The notes beneath the pieces were generated by a model that had not been told where the DNA came from, did not search any database, and worked only from the letters and a program-made list of their open reading frames with translations. A DNA stretch of 64,000 nt from Jonesia denitrificans DSM 20603 (GTDB lineage: Bacteria; Actinomycetota; Actinomycetes; Actinomycetales; Cellulomonadaceae), in contig NC_013174.1 in assembly GCF_000024065.1 (NCBI RefSeq), forward strand, positions 1,984,001 through 2,048,000, in the 5' to 3' direction. Both the position numbers and the translations under genes were made by a program. Shown here in pieces: positions 1 through 9,077 of the stretch; within the stretch, counting starts at the first letter, position 1; every line of letters begins with the position of its first letter.

Positions 1-50
1 TTACGTGCCGAAGAATAAGTGTGGTGCTGTGTTACAACGACTGTGACTAG

Positions 51-536
51 TTAGTCCAGATCAGCGGTGATCTCAGGGATTTCGCTGACGTCGTACCACA
101 ACAGTTCCCGGTCCACGAGATCGTCAATGGCTGCGTGGTCCCCGCCAAATACCTTTTCAATCTCTGCTGCAGCATCGATTTCGTCAACGTGCACACACAC
201 GATCGGTACTGCGAGTGCCTCACCGATGAGTTCCCGCGCTGAGGCTGGAGTGTCATCATCTGAGGCGCTCACGGGGCCTACGAGATGATCTGGCACGTCG
301 ACGGAAATGACCAGTCGCCGCCACGGCACATCGGGGTTCTCAATGATTGCCATGAGCGAATCGTGAGCTGCCGCAAGGTGTGCCACATACTCGATTTCTT
401 CGATGTCCGTGACACCTTCAGTGGCTAACTCGTTGGTGAGTTCGTCGGTCGCGGCGTGCACTCGTCGTGGGCCTAAGGTGATGGTGTCAGTGACGCCCCG
501 CAAGTCGGTGAGTGTCGCTGGAACATACATTCGCAT
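51..536 (-). CDS. DUF6912 family protein
   Basis: A 161-residue protein that I place with the DUF6912 group of actinobacterial proteins of unknown function, from its opening MRMYVPATLTDL and its size. It is acidic and shows no signal peptide, membrane segment or cofactor motif, so it is probably cytosolic. ATG at 536 is followed two codons later by a second ATG, and neither has a strong ribosome site. It lies 18 bases after the CpaE-like ATPase gene on the same strand, so it may be the last gene of that unit. No function can be assigned. Confidence 0.75.
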   Translation of the reverse strand: MRMYVPATLTDLRGVTDTITLGPRRVHAATDELTNELATEGVTDIEEIEYVAHLAAAHDSLMAIIENPDVPWRRLVISVDVPDHLVGPVSASDDDTPASARELIGEALAVPIVCVHVDEIDAAAEIEKVFGGDHAAIDDLVDRELLWYDVSEIPEITADLD

Positions 537-554
537 GTCTTAAGTGTGCCACCT

Positions 555-1943
555 TCACACCCCGCTTGCCGCCATCTGCTGGTCAGCGGTTGACTCACTG
601 CGTTCGTTCCCGCTGTTTCCGGTGTCAAAGCCGGAGGCAATCACATCAATGAGTTGGGTCAGTTCCTTACCGATCGCGCTTACTGGCGCCTCCTCCAGGA
701 CAGCACGGCCGTTCATGAGTGATCGGTCAACCGTGGTCGGCGCATCGGGAAGAAGCACAGGGGGAAGCTCACGGGTGAAGCGTGACAATGCTAACCGAAT
801 TGCCCTGGGGGTTGATGACCCCGCTGTTGTGTCACGGACTTTGTTGACCACAACCAGACGTGGAACGTGCGCCAGATCAGGATGGTTTGTGATCGTTTCA
901 AGAGCACGAACCATCCGTGTTGTTCCGACCGGGTCTCCTGTTCCTACCACAACAATGAGATCTGATTGGGCAAGGGTTGTTGTGGTTGCTGCGTTGCGTC
1001 GAGGACCGCGAGGATCGAACGCGGCGAAATCGTCCTCGTCAATGTCTGGGGCCACATCAACCACGGTCCATTGGGCGCAGTGACGGGCAGTGGTAAGAAC
1101 AGTTTCCAGGTTGCTTGCTGACAGTTCAGGCCACCGCGAAGCGCGAGCCAGCCCTGTCAGGACCCCTAACTGCGGGGTAATACCAGCAAGGTAGCGAGTC
1201 AGAGCAGATGCGGTGAGGAGCCCTTGTCCAGCTGCTCGACACGCTTGGGCAAGACCGGAGGCTTCGTCCAACAACCCCAATGTTTGTGTGATCGATGGGG
1301 CTTGTGTGTCTGCATCAACGATGATGGCGGAGGCGCTTGACTCAGTTGGGAGCTGCTTTTTCTTGGAGCGCCGGCGACCTAGCTGGTCGCGGTGAGCAAG
1401 CCCATAGGCAATGTTTGTCGTCAGTGTGGAACGCCCTGGGGCCCCGTGGGTTCCCCACACCGTGATGAGTCGGCCCTGCGTGGCGGGTGGAGCAAGGGAA
1501 AGGTCGTGGTTTTCGCGCGAGCTGGTCCACTCAATGGGGAGGTTGTCCGCCTCTCCAGCAGGAGCGTTGTGCGCTTCGGTCATCAACGGAATGAGCCCAT
1601 CACTCACCTGTGAGTATGCGAGAAAGTGGCGTACTCCCAGCGCAGTAAGACGCTGACTCGAATACTGGTCGAGAGGGTCGTTGAGCACCACTAGCGCCAC
1701 ACCGTGAGTGGTGAACGCTTCGACGGCATGTCGATCAAACCCAGGAAAATCCGAACTCATGACGATGACGTGGGCGATCCCCGCCCCCGCATATCCACGT
1801 GCTTCTGCCATGTCCGCGCATCGTCGCACCACATCGACTTGCCCACGGTGTCGAGCCAGGTGTTCAATCACAGCTGGTTCCTGACCGGATGTTATTGCGG
1901 TCAGGACCCGAAGTGGTCCTGGTGAGGCTGGGTTGTGGTTCAT
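555..1943 (-). CDS. CpaE/MinD-like P-loop ATPase
   Basis: A 462-residue protein resembling the CpaE/MinD/ParA family, ATPases that position pili, division or chromosome machinery at the membrane. Residues 1-125 look like a degenerate receiver-type domain, as in CpaE. The nucleotide loop at residues 164-173 is GTHGAPGRST, a deviant Walker A with Arg where Lys is usual. Later segments IIVDADTQ and TVVDVAPDID fit the Asp-containing switch regions of the family. Its ATG overlaps the stop of the SAF gene by 4 bases (ATGA), so the two are translationally coupled. The pairing recalls CpaB-CpaE of Flp/Tad pili, but no CpaF ATPase, TadB/C or pilin gene is nearby, so the actual partner is unknown. Confidence 0.75.
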   Translation of the reverse strand: MNHNPASPGPLRVLTAITSGQEPAVIEHLARHRGQVDVVRRCADMAEARGYAGAGIAHVIVMSSDFPGFDRHAVEAFTTHGVALVVLNDPLDQYSSQRLTALGVRHFLAYSQVSDGLIPLMTEAHNAPAGEADNLPIEWTSSRENHDLSLAPPATQGRLITVWGTHGAPGRSTLTTNIAYGLAHRDQLGRRRSKKKQLPTESSASAIIVDADTQAPSITQTLGLLDEASGLAQACRAAGQGLLTASALTRYLAGITPQLGVLTGLARASRWPELSASNLETVLTTARHCAQWTVVDVAPDIDEDDFAAFDPRGPRRNAATTTTLAQSDLIVVVGTGDPVGTTRMVRALETITNHPDLAHVPRLVVVNKVRDTTAGSSTPRAIRLALSRFTRELPPVLLPDAPTTVDRSLMNGRAVLEEAPVSAIGKELTQLIDVIASGFDTGNSGNERSESTADQQMAASGV

Positions 1944-2737
1944 GCGTCGCCCTCTTCTGCTGTGTTGTTGCTGGGGGAACCGTCCGATGCAGGGGCTGGT
2001 GATCCATCACCGTGGGGCACCGGGAGCGCTGTGAGCGCACCTTTCGCTTGAGTTGCTGCCAAGACAGCTGGGATATCTGACTGAGGGACCACAACGTGCA
2101 GATAGGAGGTCCCGGACACCCCAAAGACAGAATCAGTGTCTGGGATTTGGCTGACCGTGAGCCCGGATGCGACTTGGTCGGGGTCGCCCACCTCACCTGT
2201 TGGGGTAGCTTCTGGGGCGTACCACAAATCGATTGTCGACCCCGGGACTACCTGTGCGGGTAACTGCCCTGTGATGGGAACAGCCATGATCCGTGAATCA
2301 ACGTCTGCGGCGCTGCCGGTGGAGGTCACGGCAACAAGTTGACCTTGATGGACGGGGACAACCGCCACGAGCCCTTCACCCATCGTTTCCGGCGTGAGGT
2401 AGTTGTTGAGATGTTGCCCTAGCTCAACATCAACAGCCTGAAGGTCCGCTTCCGTGATTGCATCACCGGGTTGCAAGGTTCGCGCAGCAACAAAAGCCGT
2501 GTCGAGTGTACGCCCGGAGTCCAGTGCCCACGCACCAATCCACACGGACAGAGCAACGAGCACGATCCCGATCGGCAGCCGTGGGTCACGCAGGCTTGGT
2601 TGCCGCATCCGTGGTGCGTTAAAGGCCGCTTGTGGCGTGGTCCCTGGGGTGGACGTTGAGGGCATGGGCGTTCCTTCGGGGAGGGTCGTGGGTGTCGTTG
2701 TGGCGTCCTCACCGTAGCGGGAATCGATCGCCGACAT
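1940..2737 (-). CDS. SAF-domain (CpaB/RcpC-like) membrane protein
   Basis: A 265-residue protein with a proline/threonine-rich cytoplasmic start, one membrane span at about residues 54-72 (LPIGIVLVALSVWIGAWAL) and a SAF domain at about 82-145 (VAARTLQPGDAITEADLQ), the arrangement of CpaB/RcpC pilus-assembly proteins. I chose ATG 2737 (MSAIDSRYGE) because a longer reading to 2851 would overlap the divergent HTH gene and adds an unlikely Cys-rich stretch. It overlaps the downstream ATPase gene by 4 bases. Without other Tad genes, a role in pili is only a possibility. A periplasm-facing binding protein working with the ATPase is the safer inference. Confidence 0.72.
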   Translation of the reverse strand: MSAIDSRYGEDATTTPTTLPEGTPMPSTSTPGTTPQAAFNAPRMRQPSLRDPRLPIGIVLVALSVWIGAWALDSGRTLDTAFVAARTLQPGDAITEADLQAVDVELGQHLNNYLTPETMGEGLVAVVPVHQGQLVAVTSTGSAADVDSRIMAVPITGQLPAQVVPGSTIDLWYAPEATPTGEVGDPDQVASGLTVSQIPDTDSVFGVSGTSYLHVVVPQSDIPAVLAATQAKGALTALPVPHGDGSPAPASDGSPSNNTAEEGDA

Positions 2738-2801
2738 CCCATGTAACCCCGAATCTGTGGATAAACAACATGGGCAACCCTTCCCATGCCACACTTGTGC
2801 T

Positions 2802-3017
2802 ATGACATCGCGCTTTCTCACCCTCGCTGACGTCACCGAGGTCCTTAACATTTCCTCAACGCAGGCGTACTCGCTCGTTCGATCCGGAGAGCTTCCCGCT
2901 ATTCAAGTAGGTGGGCGCGGTCAGTGGCGCGTCGAAGCAGCCGAGCTAGAGAACTACATCCAACGGAAATACGAGGAAACCCGCGCGAAGGTCGCTGCTG
3001 GAGAGTTCGAAGAATAA
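2802..3017 (+). CDS. Small HTH DNA-binding protein (excisionase/BldC-like)
   Basis: A 71-residue protein with a single MerR/excisionase-type winged helix-turn-helix: FLTLADVTEVLNISSTQAY, then the wing VGGRGQWRVEAAELENYI. This is the size and layout of the BldC-like regulators and orphan excisionase-fold proteins common in actinobacteria. ATG 2802 is preferred over the in-frame ATG at 2757 because the domain begins immediately after it. There is no clear ribosome site, so the message may be leaderless. It is divergent from the SAF gene with a 64-base gap. No recombinase is present nearby, so it is read as a regulator and not as phage excisionase. Confidence 0.75.
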   Translation: MTSRFLTLADVTEVLNISSTQAYSLVRSGELPAIQVGGRGQWRVEAAELENYIQRKYEETRAKVAAGEFEE

Positions 3018-3043
3018 GCCCAGCACCGACCACTCGCGCACGG

Positions 3044-3622
3044 TTACACACCGTCAACAACGATCGCTTCTACAGGCGCGAGTGGGATTGTCACTGTGGA
3101 GAACTGTCTGCGCTCTACGGACCAGGTGTCTGAGGGTGTTGACCTCACGGCAAGGTCAAGTGAGTCAGCGAGGACGTCAACAAGATACCCCTGTTCTGTT
3201 GCCTGCCCCGCCGTGACGGTCACATAGGCCCGCCGCTCCCCTAGCCCCCGGAGCATCCGCACCAGGCTCACCTCACGCGCTTTTCGTTGTGCCGGTGATG
3301 TGCCGTAGACGCTTTCTTCGGGGACGGCTCCACCTAACCCGGTCACTGCCGTGATCGCCGTCATGGGGTGGATAGTGTCCCGCCCGGAGGCGGTGAGAAG
3401 TACCCACTGCGGATGGGCTTCACGAACCATACCGGAGAAGCGCACCCCTCCTTTTGTCACGAGCGTCACCTCACTTCCCTTGACTCCTAAGAATCGTTGC
3501 CACAGGGCAATCCGTGCTATTTCTGCACGTCGGAGTTCATCTGCAGCACTGTGGACGTCAATTTCCGACTCCGCGTCAAGGTGAGCTTCTAGGTCTGCGA
3601 AGAGCGCAGTCCACCGATCCAT
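3044..3622 (-). CDS. Conserved hypothetical protein, possible Sm-like fold
   Basis: A 192-residue protein I do not recognise by name. The ATG at 3622 is well supported by GGGAGGA seven bases upstream, so longer readings to 3712 are discarded. The N-terminal 45 residues are acidic and helical (DLEAHLDAESEIDVHSAADE). They are followed by a beta-rich stretch (VTLVTKGGVRFSGMVREAHP, then WVLLTA) that resembles small Sm/LSM-like barrels, an impression only. A second beta region follows (RAYVTVTAGQATEQGYLVDV). There is no signal peptide or membrane span. It converges with the HTH gene (26-base gap) and diverges from the LysM gene. Confidence 0.65.
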   Translation of the reverse strand: MDRWTALFADLEAHLDAESEIDVHSAADELRRAEIARIALWQRFLGVKGSEVTLVTKGGVRFSGMVREAHPQWVLLTASGRDTIHPMTAITAVTGLGGAVPEESVYGTSPAQRKAREVSLVRMLRGLGERRAYVTVTAGQATEQGYLVDVLADSLDLAVRSTPSDTWSVERRQFSTVTIPLAPVEAIVVDGV

Positions 3623-3776
3623 TGTGTCCTCCCAAGGGCATGTTCTTCGCTGGGAATTGTTCCACATCGTCGATACCCACTGGACAAACTCAGCGCAATC
3701 TAGTTTCATCAAACTACATCAAACAACATCAACAGCGTTCGATACCGTCAACCACAACCATCGAAGAGGCGGAACT

Positions 3777-4664
3777 ATGACTCCCCGGCACATCACACTG
3801 CGAGCGGTCTTTCACTCGTTTGCTGCGTCAGTAGCTTCCGTGCTCTTCGGGTGGAGGTTGGCAGTCCTTGCCCCAGCAATGACCGATGCGCTGACAACTC
3901 CAACCCCCGTGGACTCACTACTTCGGCTGACAGTGGAAACCGTCATGATGGCCGCTGGGCTGGGTGCTGGTATGTGGTGGGCAGCGTCCTACCTCCTCGT
4001 GGCCGTGGCATTAGCAGCTCAGGCACGGAGTAGTGTCGGGCGCGCAGCCCGCAACGCAGTGACCCGTTTTGGCCCACGATCCGCACGTGCGCTGCTTGCG
4101 ACAGCAGCAGGCGTGACCCTCACATTCGGAGCTCTCCCCGCGGGCGCAAGCGAACTGCCAGCTGATCAAACGGCTACGCAGACCACACAATCAGTGTCAG
4201 TACAACCCATCCTTGCGACACCGTTGACGATGCTCGACAGACAGCAGTCCGTTACTGATCCCACTGAAGCAGCTCACAGCAACGATGCTGAGATCACCGA
4301 TGTGAACCTTCTTTTCCTGACCCCACCGCAGGACAATGTACCGTCCAAGGACACAGCGAGCGTGCTCGCCACTACTCCCGTCATCGCTGCATCGTCAGGC
4401 AGCACCACAGACCCTATGACGCAAGTCGAGGCAACCGTGGCAACCATGACTGAAGGCGGACACGACACCACAACAGTCACGATCGCCCAAGGCGACACTT
4501 TGTGGTCACTGACACGAGACGCTTTACCCGAGGGCGCAACCACAACGCAGATCGCCGAGGCGTGGCCGCGCCTCTATGACGCAAACAAAGACGTTCTTGG
4601 GGACAACCCCGACCTCATTCCGGTGGGGGTGACCATCACTATCCCCCAGTCCCTCCTTGACTGA
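3777..4664 (+). CDS. Membrane-anchored LysM-domain protein
   Basis: A 295-residue envelope protein. Three hydrophobic stretches lie near residues 14-34, 56-82 and 105-125, followed by a Thr/Ala/Asp-rich extracytoplasmic linker and a C-terminal LysM domain at about 234-295 (VTIAQGDTLWSLTRDAL to VGVTITIPQSLL). LysM binds N-acetylglucosamine of peptidoglycan, so the protein probably tethers the membrane to the wall. The ATG at 3777 has AGAGG upstream; earlier in-frame ATGs lie in non-coding-like sequence. It sits 84 bases before the Rv3235-type gene on the same strand. I recall the LysM-Rv3235-secA arrangement from other Micrococcales. Confidence 0.8.
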   Translation: MTPRHITLRAVFHSFAASVASVLFGWRLAVLAPAMTDALTTPTPVDSLLRLTVETVMMAAGLGAGMWWAASYLLVAVALAAQARSSVGRAARNAVTRFGPRSARALLATAAGVTLTFGALPAGASELPADQTATQTTQSVSVQPILATPLTMLDRQQSVTDPTEAAHSNDAEITDVNLLFLTPPQDNVPSKDTASVLATTPVIAASSGSTTDPMTQVEATVATMTEGGHDTTTVTIAQGDTLWSLTRDALPEGATTTQIAEAWPRLYDANKDVLGDNPDLIPVGVTITIPQSLLD

Positions 4665-4748
4665 CACCACACCACACAAAGAACACCCCTCACCTGCAGA
4701 CCCTTCTCGATCTTCTTCCGGACGCCCAGCGCCAGACAAGGATTCATC

Positions 4749-5201
4749 ATGACCTCGACACTCGACTCAGTTCTCCTTCCCGCTTCTCCCCCCGTGCGTG
4801 ATGCGCTTCCTGCGCATCTGATCACTGAGGACACCCCACATGAGGATCGGTTGGCGCGAGGCCGTGAACTGGGGGACCCGACCGCGATCTGTTGTGCAGT
4901 TGCTCGAAGCGCTGTTGAAGCGTTTCACGGGATCCGCCCCATCCACCAACTCGTCTCGCGTTTGGCACCACATGTTCTGGAATCGTTGACAGCTCGTGCG
5001 CAGGTCCGCGCCTCACTGAACACGGGGACCGCAACGAGACACCAGCCAGTCAGGATTGTGCGGGCACGCGTCGTGCGTGTCTCTCCTATCGCGGCCGAGG
5101 CCACGGTGATTATTGCGGATGGTTCGCGGGTGCGTGCAGCAGCGATCCGAGTGGAGGAACACCGTGGCCGATGGCGCGCGGTCGACCTTCAAATCGGATA
5201 G
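4749..5201 (+). CDS. Rv3235 family protein
   Basis: A 150-residue protein of the Rv3235 family, recognised from its size, its position beside secA, and the C-terminal beta-rich half (RIVRARVVRVSPIAAEATVI, then RVRAAAIRVEEHRGRWRAVD). The N-terminal third is proline-rich and probably disordered. The C-terminal half resembles NTF2-like or sheet-forming small domains, but no function is established. It has no signal peptide. It ends 82 bases from the converging secA gene, with a perfect inverted repeat between the two. Confidence 0.75.
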   Translation: MTSTLDSVLLPASPPVRDALPAHLITEDTPHEDRLARGRELGDPTAICCAVARSAVEAFHGIRPIHQLVSRLAPHVLESLTARAQVRASLNTGTATRHQPVRIVRARVVRVSPIAAEATVIIADGSRVRAAAIRVEEHRGRWRAVDLQIG

Positions 5202-5219
5202 CAGCCCCTCTGGGCGAAA

Positions 5220-5263
5220 GCATCGGGGGTGGAACAATCACATGATTGTTCCACCCCCGATGC
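5220..5263. terminator. Perfect 21-bp inverted repeat, probable bidirectional terminator
   Basis: The two 21-base arms (5220-5240 and 5243-5263) are exact reverse complements, separated by 2 bases. The stem starts gcatcgggggtgg and closes on an A/T-rich tip, so the folded loop would be about 4-6 bases. It lies between the stops of the Rv3235-type gene (plus) and secA (minus), the expected place for a shared terminator. There is no strong T-run on either side, which leaves an actinobacterial stem-only terminator as the best reading. Confidence 0.75.
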
Positions 5264-5282
5264 GTGTATTACCTGCGTGAGG

Positions 5283-8003
5283 TCACCGTTTCCGCGAACG
5301 CTTTTGCGCTGCTCGGCGCTCTGCGCGGTTCGAACCAGCGTTCGCTGCTCCGCCTGAGGTTCCCGAACCCGACTCGGAGGTTGACCCTTCCGACGACGTG
5401 TACTGAAGCTGGGTGGGCCGCTTGGGCTGATCAAGCCCTTTCGCCACCATCACGTCTTCTTCGATGTCGGGAGTGCCGTCACCGTCGAGGTCAACTTCCT
5501 TCTTTTCCACAGTGACCTGGAGGTTGTACAAGAAGCCAACGGCCTCTTCTTTCACGCCTTCCAGCATTGCGGTGAACATGTCATAACCTTCACGCTGGTA
5601 CTCCACAAGGGGGTCACGTTGCGCCATAGCACGCAACCCGATGCCTTCCTTGAGGTAGTCCATCTCGTAGAGATGTTCGCGCCACTTACGGTCTACAACG
5701 GACAACACGATTCGGCGTTCCAAGTCTCGGAGATTCTCCGAGCCGAGTTCGGCTTCGCGTTGCTCATATGCCAAGCGGGCGTCAGAGAGGATTTCTTCCA
5801 GCAGTTCATCGCGTTTCAGGTGGGTGCGGCCACCTGCTTGCTCTTCCACTTCCTCCACGGTGATCGAGATTGGGTAGATCCCTTTCAGGGTTGCCCACAG
5901 CGCTTCCAAGTCCCATTCGTTTTGGTCATTGGACGTGGTTGTCATCTCAACATGCCCAGTGATGACATCGGTGAGGAAGTGCTGGATTTGTTCCTGCATG
6001 TCCTCGCCCTCAAGGACACGGCGACGTTCGTCATAAATGACTGTGCGCTGGCGGGAGAGCACGTCATCGTACTTGAGGACGTTCTTGCGGATCTCCAGGT
6101 TCCTTGACTCCACTTGCCCCTGAGCTGAGGCGATACCACGCGACACCATCTTCGATTCCAGTGGCACGTCTTCTGGGAACCCGGCACGGTTCATCATGGA
6201 TTCAGCAAGACCTGAACCGAACAACCGCATCAGTTCGTCTTCCATGGACAAGTAGAACCGTGACTCACCGGGGTCACCTTGGCGCCCGGAACGTCCACGC
6301 AACTGGTTGTCAATACGCCGTGATTCGTGGCGTTCGGTGCCCAGAACGTACAAGCCCCCGAGTTCCACGACTTCGTCGTGTTCGTCTTTGACAGCTTGTT
6401 GAGCAGCAGCAAGTGCTTCATCCCACGCTGCTTCGTATTCGTCTGGGTGTTCTACTGCGTCAAGCCCGCGTTGTTCTAGTTCGGCATGGGCCATGAATTC
6501 GGCGTTTCCACCGAGCATGATGTCAGTTCCACGACCAGCCATATTGGTGGCTACCGTGACCGCACCTTTGCGCCCAGCCATCGCAACAATGGCCGCTTCT
6601 CGGGCGTGCTGCTTCGCGTTGAGCACCTCGTGAGGGACACCTTGTTTTTTCAACAGAGAGGAGAGCAGCTCTGATTTCTCCACAGACGTCGTTCCCACCA
6701 AAATGGGTTGCCCGTGAGCGTGCCGCTCAACAATGTCTTGAACAACCGCCTGGAACTTGCCAGTTTCTGTCTTGTAAATGAGGTCCGACTGGTCAACACG
6801 TTGCACCGGACGGTGCGTCGGAATCGGTACAACACCTAGTGAGTAGGTGGAGTGGAACTCGGCTGCTTCCGTTTCCGCGGTACCGGTCATCCCTGACAGC
6901 GTGGAATAGAGGCGGAAGTAGTTCTGCAACGTGATTGTTGCCAGGGTCTGGTTCTCGGCTTTGATCGTGACGCCCTCTTTGGCTTCGATCGCCTGGTGCA
7001 TGCCTTCGTTGTAACGGCGACCGGCCAGAATACGGCCCGTGTGTTCGTCAACGATCATGACTTCACCGTTCATGACCACGTAGTCTTTGTCACGTTTGAA
7101 GAGCTCTTTAGCTTTGATCGAGTTGTTCAGGAACCCGATCAGTGGCGTGTTCAGGGACTCATACAAGTTGTCGATCCCCAGGTAGTCTTCGACCTTTTCA
7201 ATACCGGGTTCCAGGATCCCGATGGTGCGTTTCTTTTCGTCGACTTCGTAATCTTCCCCCGCGATCAGGCGGCGTGAGACTTTTGCGAACTCCGTGTACC
7301 ACTTGTTGACATCACCATCGGCGGGACCGGAGATGATCAGCGGGGTTCGGGCTTCGTCGATCAAAATGGAGTCAACCTCGTCAACGATGGCGAAGTTATG
7401 GCCACGTTGCACAAGATCTTTCATGGACCACGCCATGTTGTCACGCAGGTAGTCAAACCCGAACTCGTTGTTTGTCCCGTAGGTGATGTCAGCTTCGTAC
7501 TGGGCACGCCGCTCAGTGGGGTTTTGGCCAGAAACGATGCAGCCAGTTTTCAGCCCAAGGAACCGGAACACACGACCCATGATGTCGGACTGGTATTTCG
7601 CAAGGTAGTCGTTCACGGTCACAATGTGAACGCCTTGTCCTGACAGGGCGTTGAGGTAGGCAGGGAGGGTGGCGACCAGGGTCTTTCCTTCACCGGTCTT
7701 CATTTCGGCGATGTTCCCCATGTGGAGGGCTGCACCACCCATGATTTGCACATCGTAGTGACGCTGGCCCAATGTTCGCACAGATGCTTCACGCACGACC
7801 GCGAATGCCTGCGGGAGCAATGCGTCCAGTGAACTACCTTCAGCGATGTCTTCTTTGAATCGCGCGGTCTCCTCGCGGAGTTCTTCGTCGGTGAACGCCT
7901 GGTAGTGCTCTTCGAGGGCGTTGACCTGCTGAACGATGACGTTCAGTTTCTTGAGGATTTTCCCTTCGCCGAAGCGAAGGATTTTCTCCAGGATGGTGAC
8001 CAC
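5283..8003 (-). CDS. secA: Preprotein translocase ATPase SecA
   Basis: A 906-residue SecA, the motor that drives unfolded preproteins through SecYEG. Family motifs are in order: Walker [37 protein letters not shown] (DEAD-type Walker B), the second nucleotide fold with GTDIMLGGN, and [19 protein letters not shown]. The C-terminus is a short Ser/Gly linker ending in a basic tail ([13 protein letters not shown]). It lacks the Cys-rich zinc motif of E. coli SecA, as is usual for actinobacterial SecA1. The start is GTG at 8003 with GGGAG about 8 bases upstream. It is transcribed toward the 5220-5263 terminator. A second, accessory SecA is not in this window. Confidence 0.97.
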   Translation of the reverse strand: MVTILEKILRFGEGKILKKLNVIVQQVNALEEHYQAFTDEELREETARFKEDIAEGSSLDALLPQAFAVVREASVRTLGQRHYDVQIMGGAALHMGNIAEMKTGEGKTLVATLPAYLNALSGQGVHIVTVNDYLAKYQSDIMGRVFRFLGLKTGCIVSGQNPTERRAQYEADITYGTNNEFGFDYLRDNMAWSMKDLVQRGHNFAIVDEVDSILIDEARTPLIISGPADGDVNKWYTEFAKVSRRLIAGEDYEVDEKKRTIGILEPGIEKVEDYLGIDNLYESLNTPLIGFLNNSIKAKELFKRDKDYVVMNGEVMIVDEHTGRILAGRRYNEGMHQAIEAKEGVTIKAENQTLATITLQNYFRLYSTLSGMTGTAETEAAEFHSTYSLGVVPIPTHRPVQRVDQSDLIYKTETGKFQAVVQDIVERHAHGQPILVGTTSVEKSELLSSLLKKQGVPHEVLNAKQHAREAAIVAMAGRKGAVTVATNMAGRGTDIMLGGNAEFMAHAELEQRGLDAVEHPDEYEAAWDEALAAAQQAVKDEHDEVVELGGLYVLGTERHESRRIDNQLRGRSGRQGDPGESRFYLSMEDELMRLFGSGLAESMMNRAGFPEDVPLESKMVSRGIASAQGQVESRNLEIRKNVLKYDDVLSRQRTVIYDERRRVLEGEDMQEQIQHFLTDVITGHVEMTTTSNDQNEWDLEALWATLKGIYPISITVEEVEEQAGGRTHLKRDELLEEILSDARLAYEQREAELGSENLRDLERRIVLSVVDRKWREHLYEMDYLKEGIGLRAMAQRDPLVEYQREGYDMFTAMLEGVKEEAVGFLYNLQVTVEKKEVDLDGDGTPDIEEDVMVAKGLDQPKRPTQLQYTSSEGSTSESGSGTSGGAANAGSNRAERRAAQKRSRKR

Positions 8004-8033
8004 GCGGAACTCCCGTTTTCAGCTGTGCGGTGA

Positions 8034-8051
8034 CCTGTGTGAGCACACAGG
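8034..8051. promoter_or_regulatory. 8-bp inverted repeat in the secA leader
   Basis: The sequence cctgtgtg-ag-cacacagg is a perfect inverted repeat about 30 bases upstream of the secA start codon. It could be an operator or part of a leader hairpin. Nothing else identifies a binding protein. Confidence 0.3.
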
Positions 8052-8189
8052 AGCAATCAACTGTCCATCGTATTAGGTTTTGCTGGCATTCGGGACCACT
8101 GCGACCCATGCGCGTGGCGAATACGCCCTCGGCGTACTTTGTGTTCCGCGTCATACTGCGACTGCCAGCATTGTTTGTTTGTTAACACA

Positions 8190-8225
8190 ACCGTGGTGGG
8201 GCAGTTGTCACCACCCCACCACGGT
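8190..8225 (-). terminator. Intrinsic terminator after hpf
   Basis: A perfect 12-bp stem (accgtggtgggg at 8190-8201, its complement at 8214-8225) with a 12-base loop. On the minus strand it is followed by a T-rich stretch (ttgtgtt). It lies 46 bases past the hpf stop and before secA, so hpf and secA are probably separate transcripts. Confidence 0.7.
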
Positions 8226-8271
8226 CGCCGTTACAGATGCACTGTGACCTCTACCAGGTCACGTGGTGCTG

Positions 8272-8931
8272 TCATTCTTCTTCGCAGTCGCATTCGGTGT
8301 TCAGTGCGATCACCCCATAGGTCCATCCGCGGCGCCGGTAGGCGACAGATGGGCGTTTGGAGTCTTTATCGACGAACAAGAAGAAGTCGTGACCAACAAG
8401 TTCCATCTCGTCAATGGCGTCATCCACTGTCATGGGGGATGCATTGTGGAGTTTTTGCCGGATGATCACTGGGGAATCACCCAACTGCACTTCCACTGTT
8501 TCCCCTGGTTGGGTGGGATGTGGAACTGACGGTGTGGCCTCTTCTTGTGTGGGCGGTTCGGGGTCAGGGATCATCTCGATCGCGTCGAGGTCTTTGGGGA
8601 CCTCAAGTTTGCGAGGGATCCGGCGTTTGGATGTGTACTTGCGTTCGTGCGCTCGCCGTAGGCGTTCTTGGAGTTTGTCGAGGGCGAGATCAAGCGCCCC
8701 GAAACGGTCGTCGGATGCAGCTTCCGCTCGGATAACTGGCCCTTTGTCGCGGACAGTCAGTTCTACCCGTTCGGATCGTGCTGATTGGCGGGGGTTGTAT
8801 TCGTGGGTGACTTCGACGTCGACGCGCCGTGCCGTGGGCGCGTATTGCGCGATTTTGCTGAGTTTTTCCTCTGCGTGTTCGCGGAATCGGTCTGCTACTT
8901 CAGTGTGGCGACCCACTACTACGATCTCCAT
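8272..8931 (-). CDS. hpf: Ribosome hibernation-promoting factor, long form
   Basis: A 219-residue HPF/RaiA-family protein that drives 100S ribosome dimer formation in resting or stressed cells. The N-terminal S30AE domain spans about residues 1-105 (MEIVVVGRHTEVADRFREHA; DVEVTHEYNP; ALDLALDKLQERLRRAHERK). The C-terminal dimerisation domain begins about residue 155 (QLGDSPVIIRQKLHNASPMT) and includes MTVDDAIDEMELVGHDFFLF. This two-domain length is typical of Gram-positive long HPF. The ATG at 8931 has AGGAGG 6 bases upstream. It sits between comF and secA, as in Mycobacterium, and is followed by its own terminator. Confidence 0.95.
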   Translation of the reverse strand: MEIVVVGRHTEVADRFREHAEEKLSKIAQYAPTARRVDVEVTHEYNPRQSARSERVELTVRDKGPVIRAEAASDDRFGALDLALDKLQERLRRAHERKYTSKRRIPRKLEVPKDLDAIEMIPDPEPPTQEEATPSVPHPTQPGETVEVQLGDSPVIIRQKLHNASPMTVDDAIDEMELVGHDFFLFVDKDSKRPSVAYRRRGWTYGVIALNTECDCEEE

Positions 8932-8953
8932 GAAGGCCTCCTATGACGTGAGG

Positions 8954-8970
8954 GGCGCGGTGTCCGCGCC
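8954..8970 (-). promoter_or_regulatory. GC-rich hairpin in the hpf leader
   Basis: GGCGCGG-tgt-CCGCGCC forms a perfect 7-bp stem with a 3-base loop about 23 bases upstream of the hpf ATG and about 110 bases past the comF stop. It could end comF transcription, or sit in the hpf leader and affect translation. No T-run follows it on the minus strand, so a leader structure is at least as likely as a terminator. Confidence 0.4.
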
Positions 8971-9077
8971 GGGGCGATGTGTGTGAGCGTTCGGTCTGGG
9001 AACGCCGGTGTGATCACCTCCCTTGGTGGCTGGGATGTGCCTCTACATTACCCTGCAATGTGGTCGTGGTCACTTTG

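Noticed and set aside
2802-3017. Phage excisionase indicating a mobile element
   Set aside because: No integrase, attachment-site repeat or phage gene is near. Orphan excisionase-fold HTH proteins are common regulators in actinobacteria.
5283-5520. Truncation of SecA, because the C-terminal zinc motif is missing
   Set aside because: Actinobacterial SecA1 proteins normally lack the Cys-rich tail, and the length of 906 residues is ordinary.
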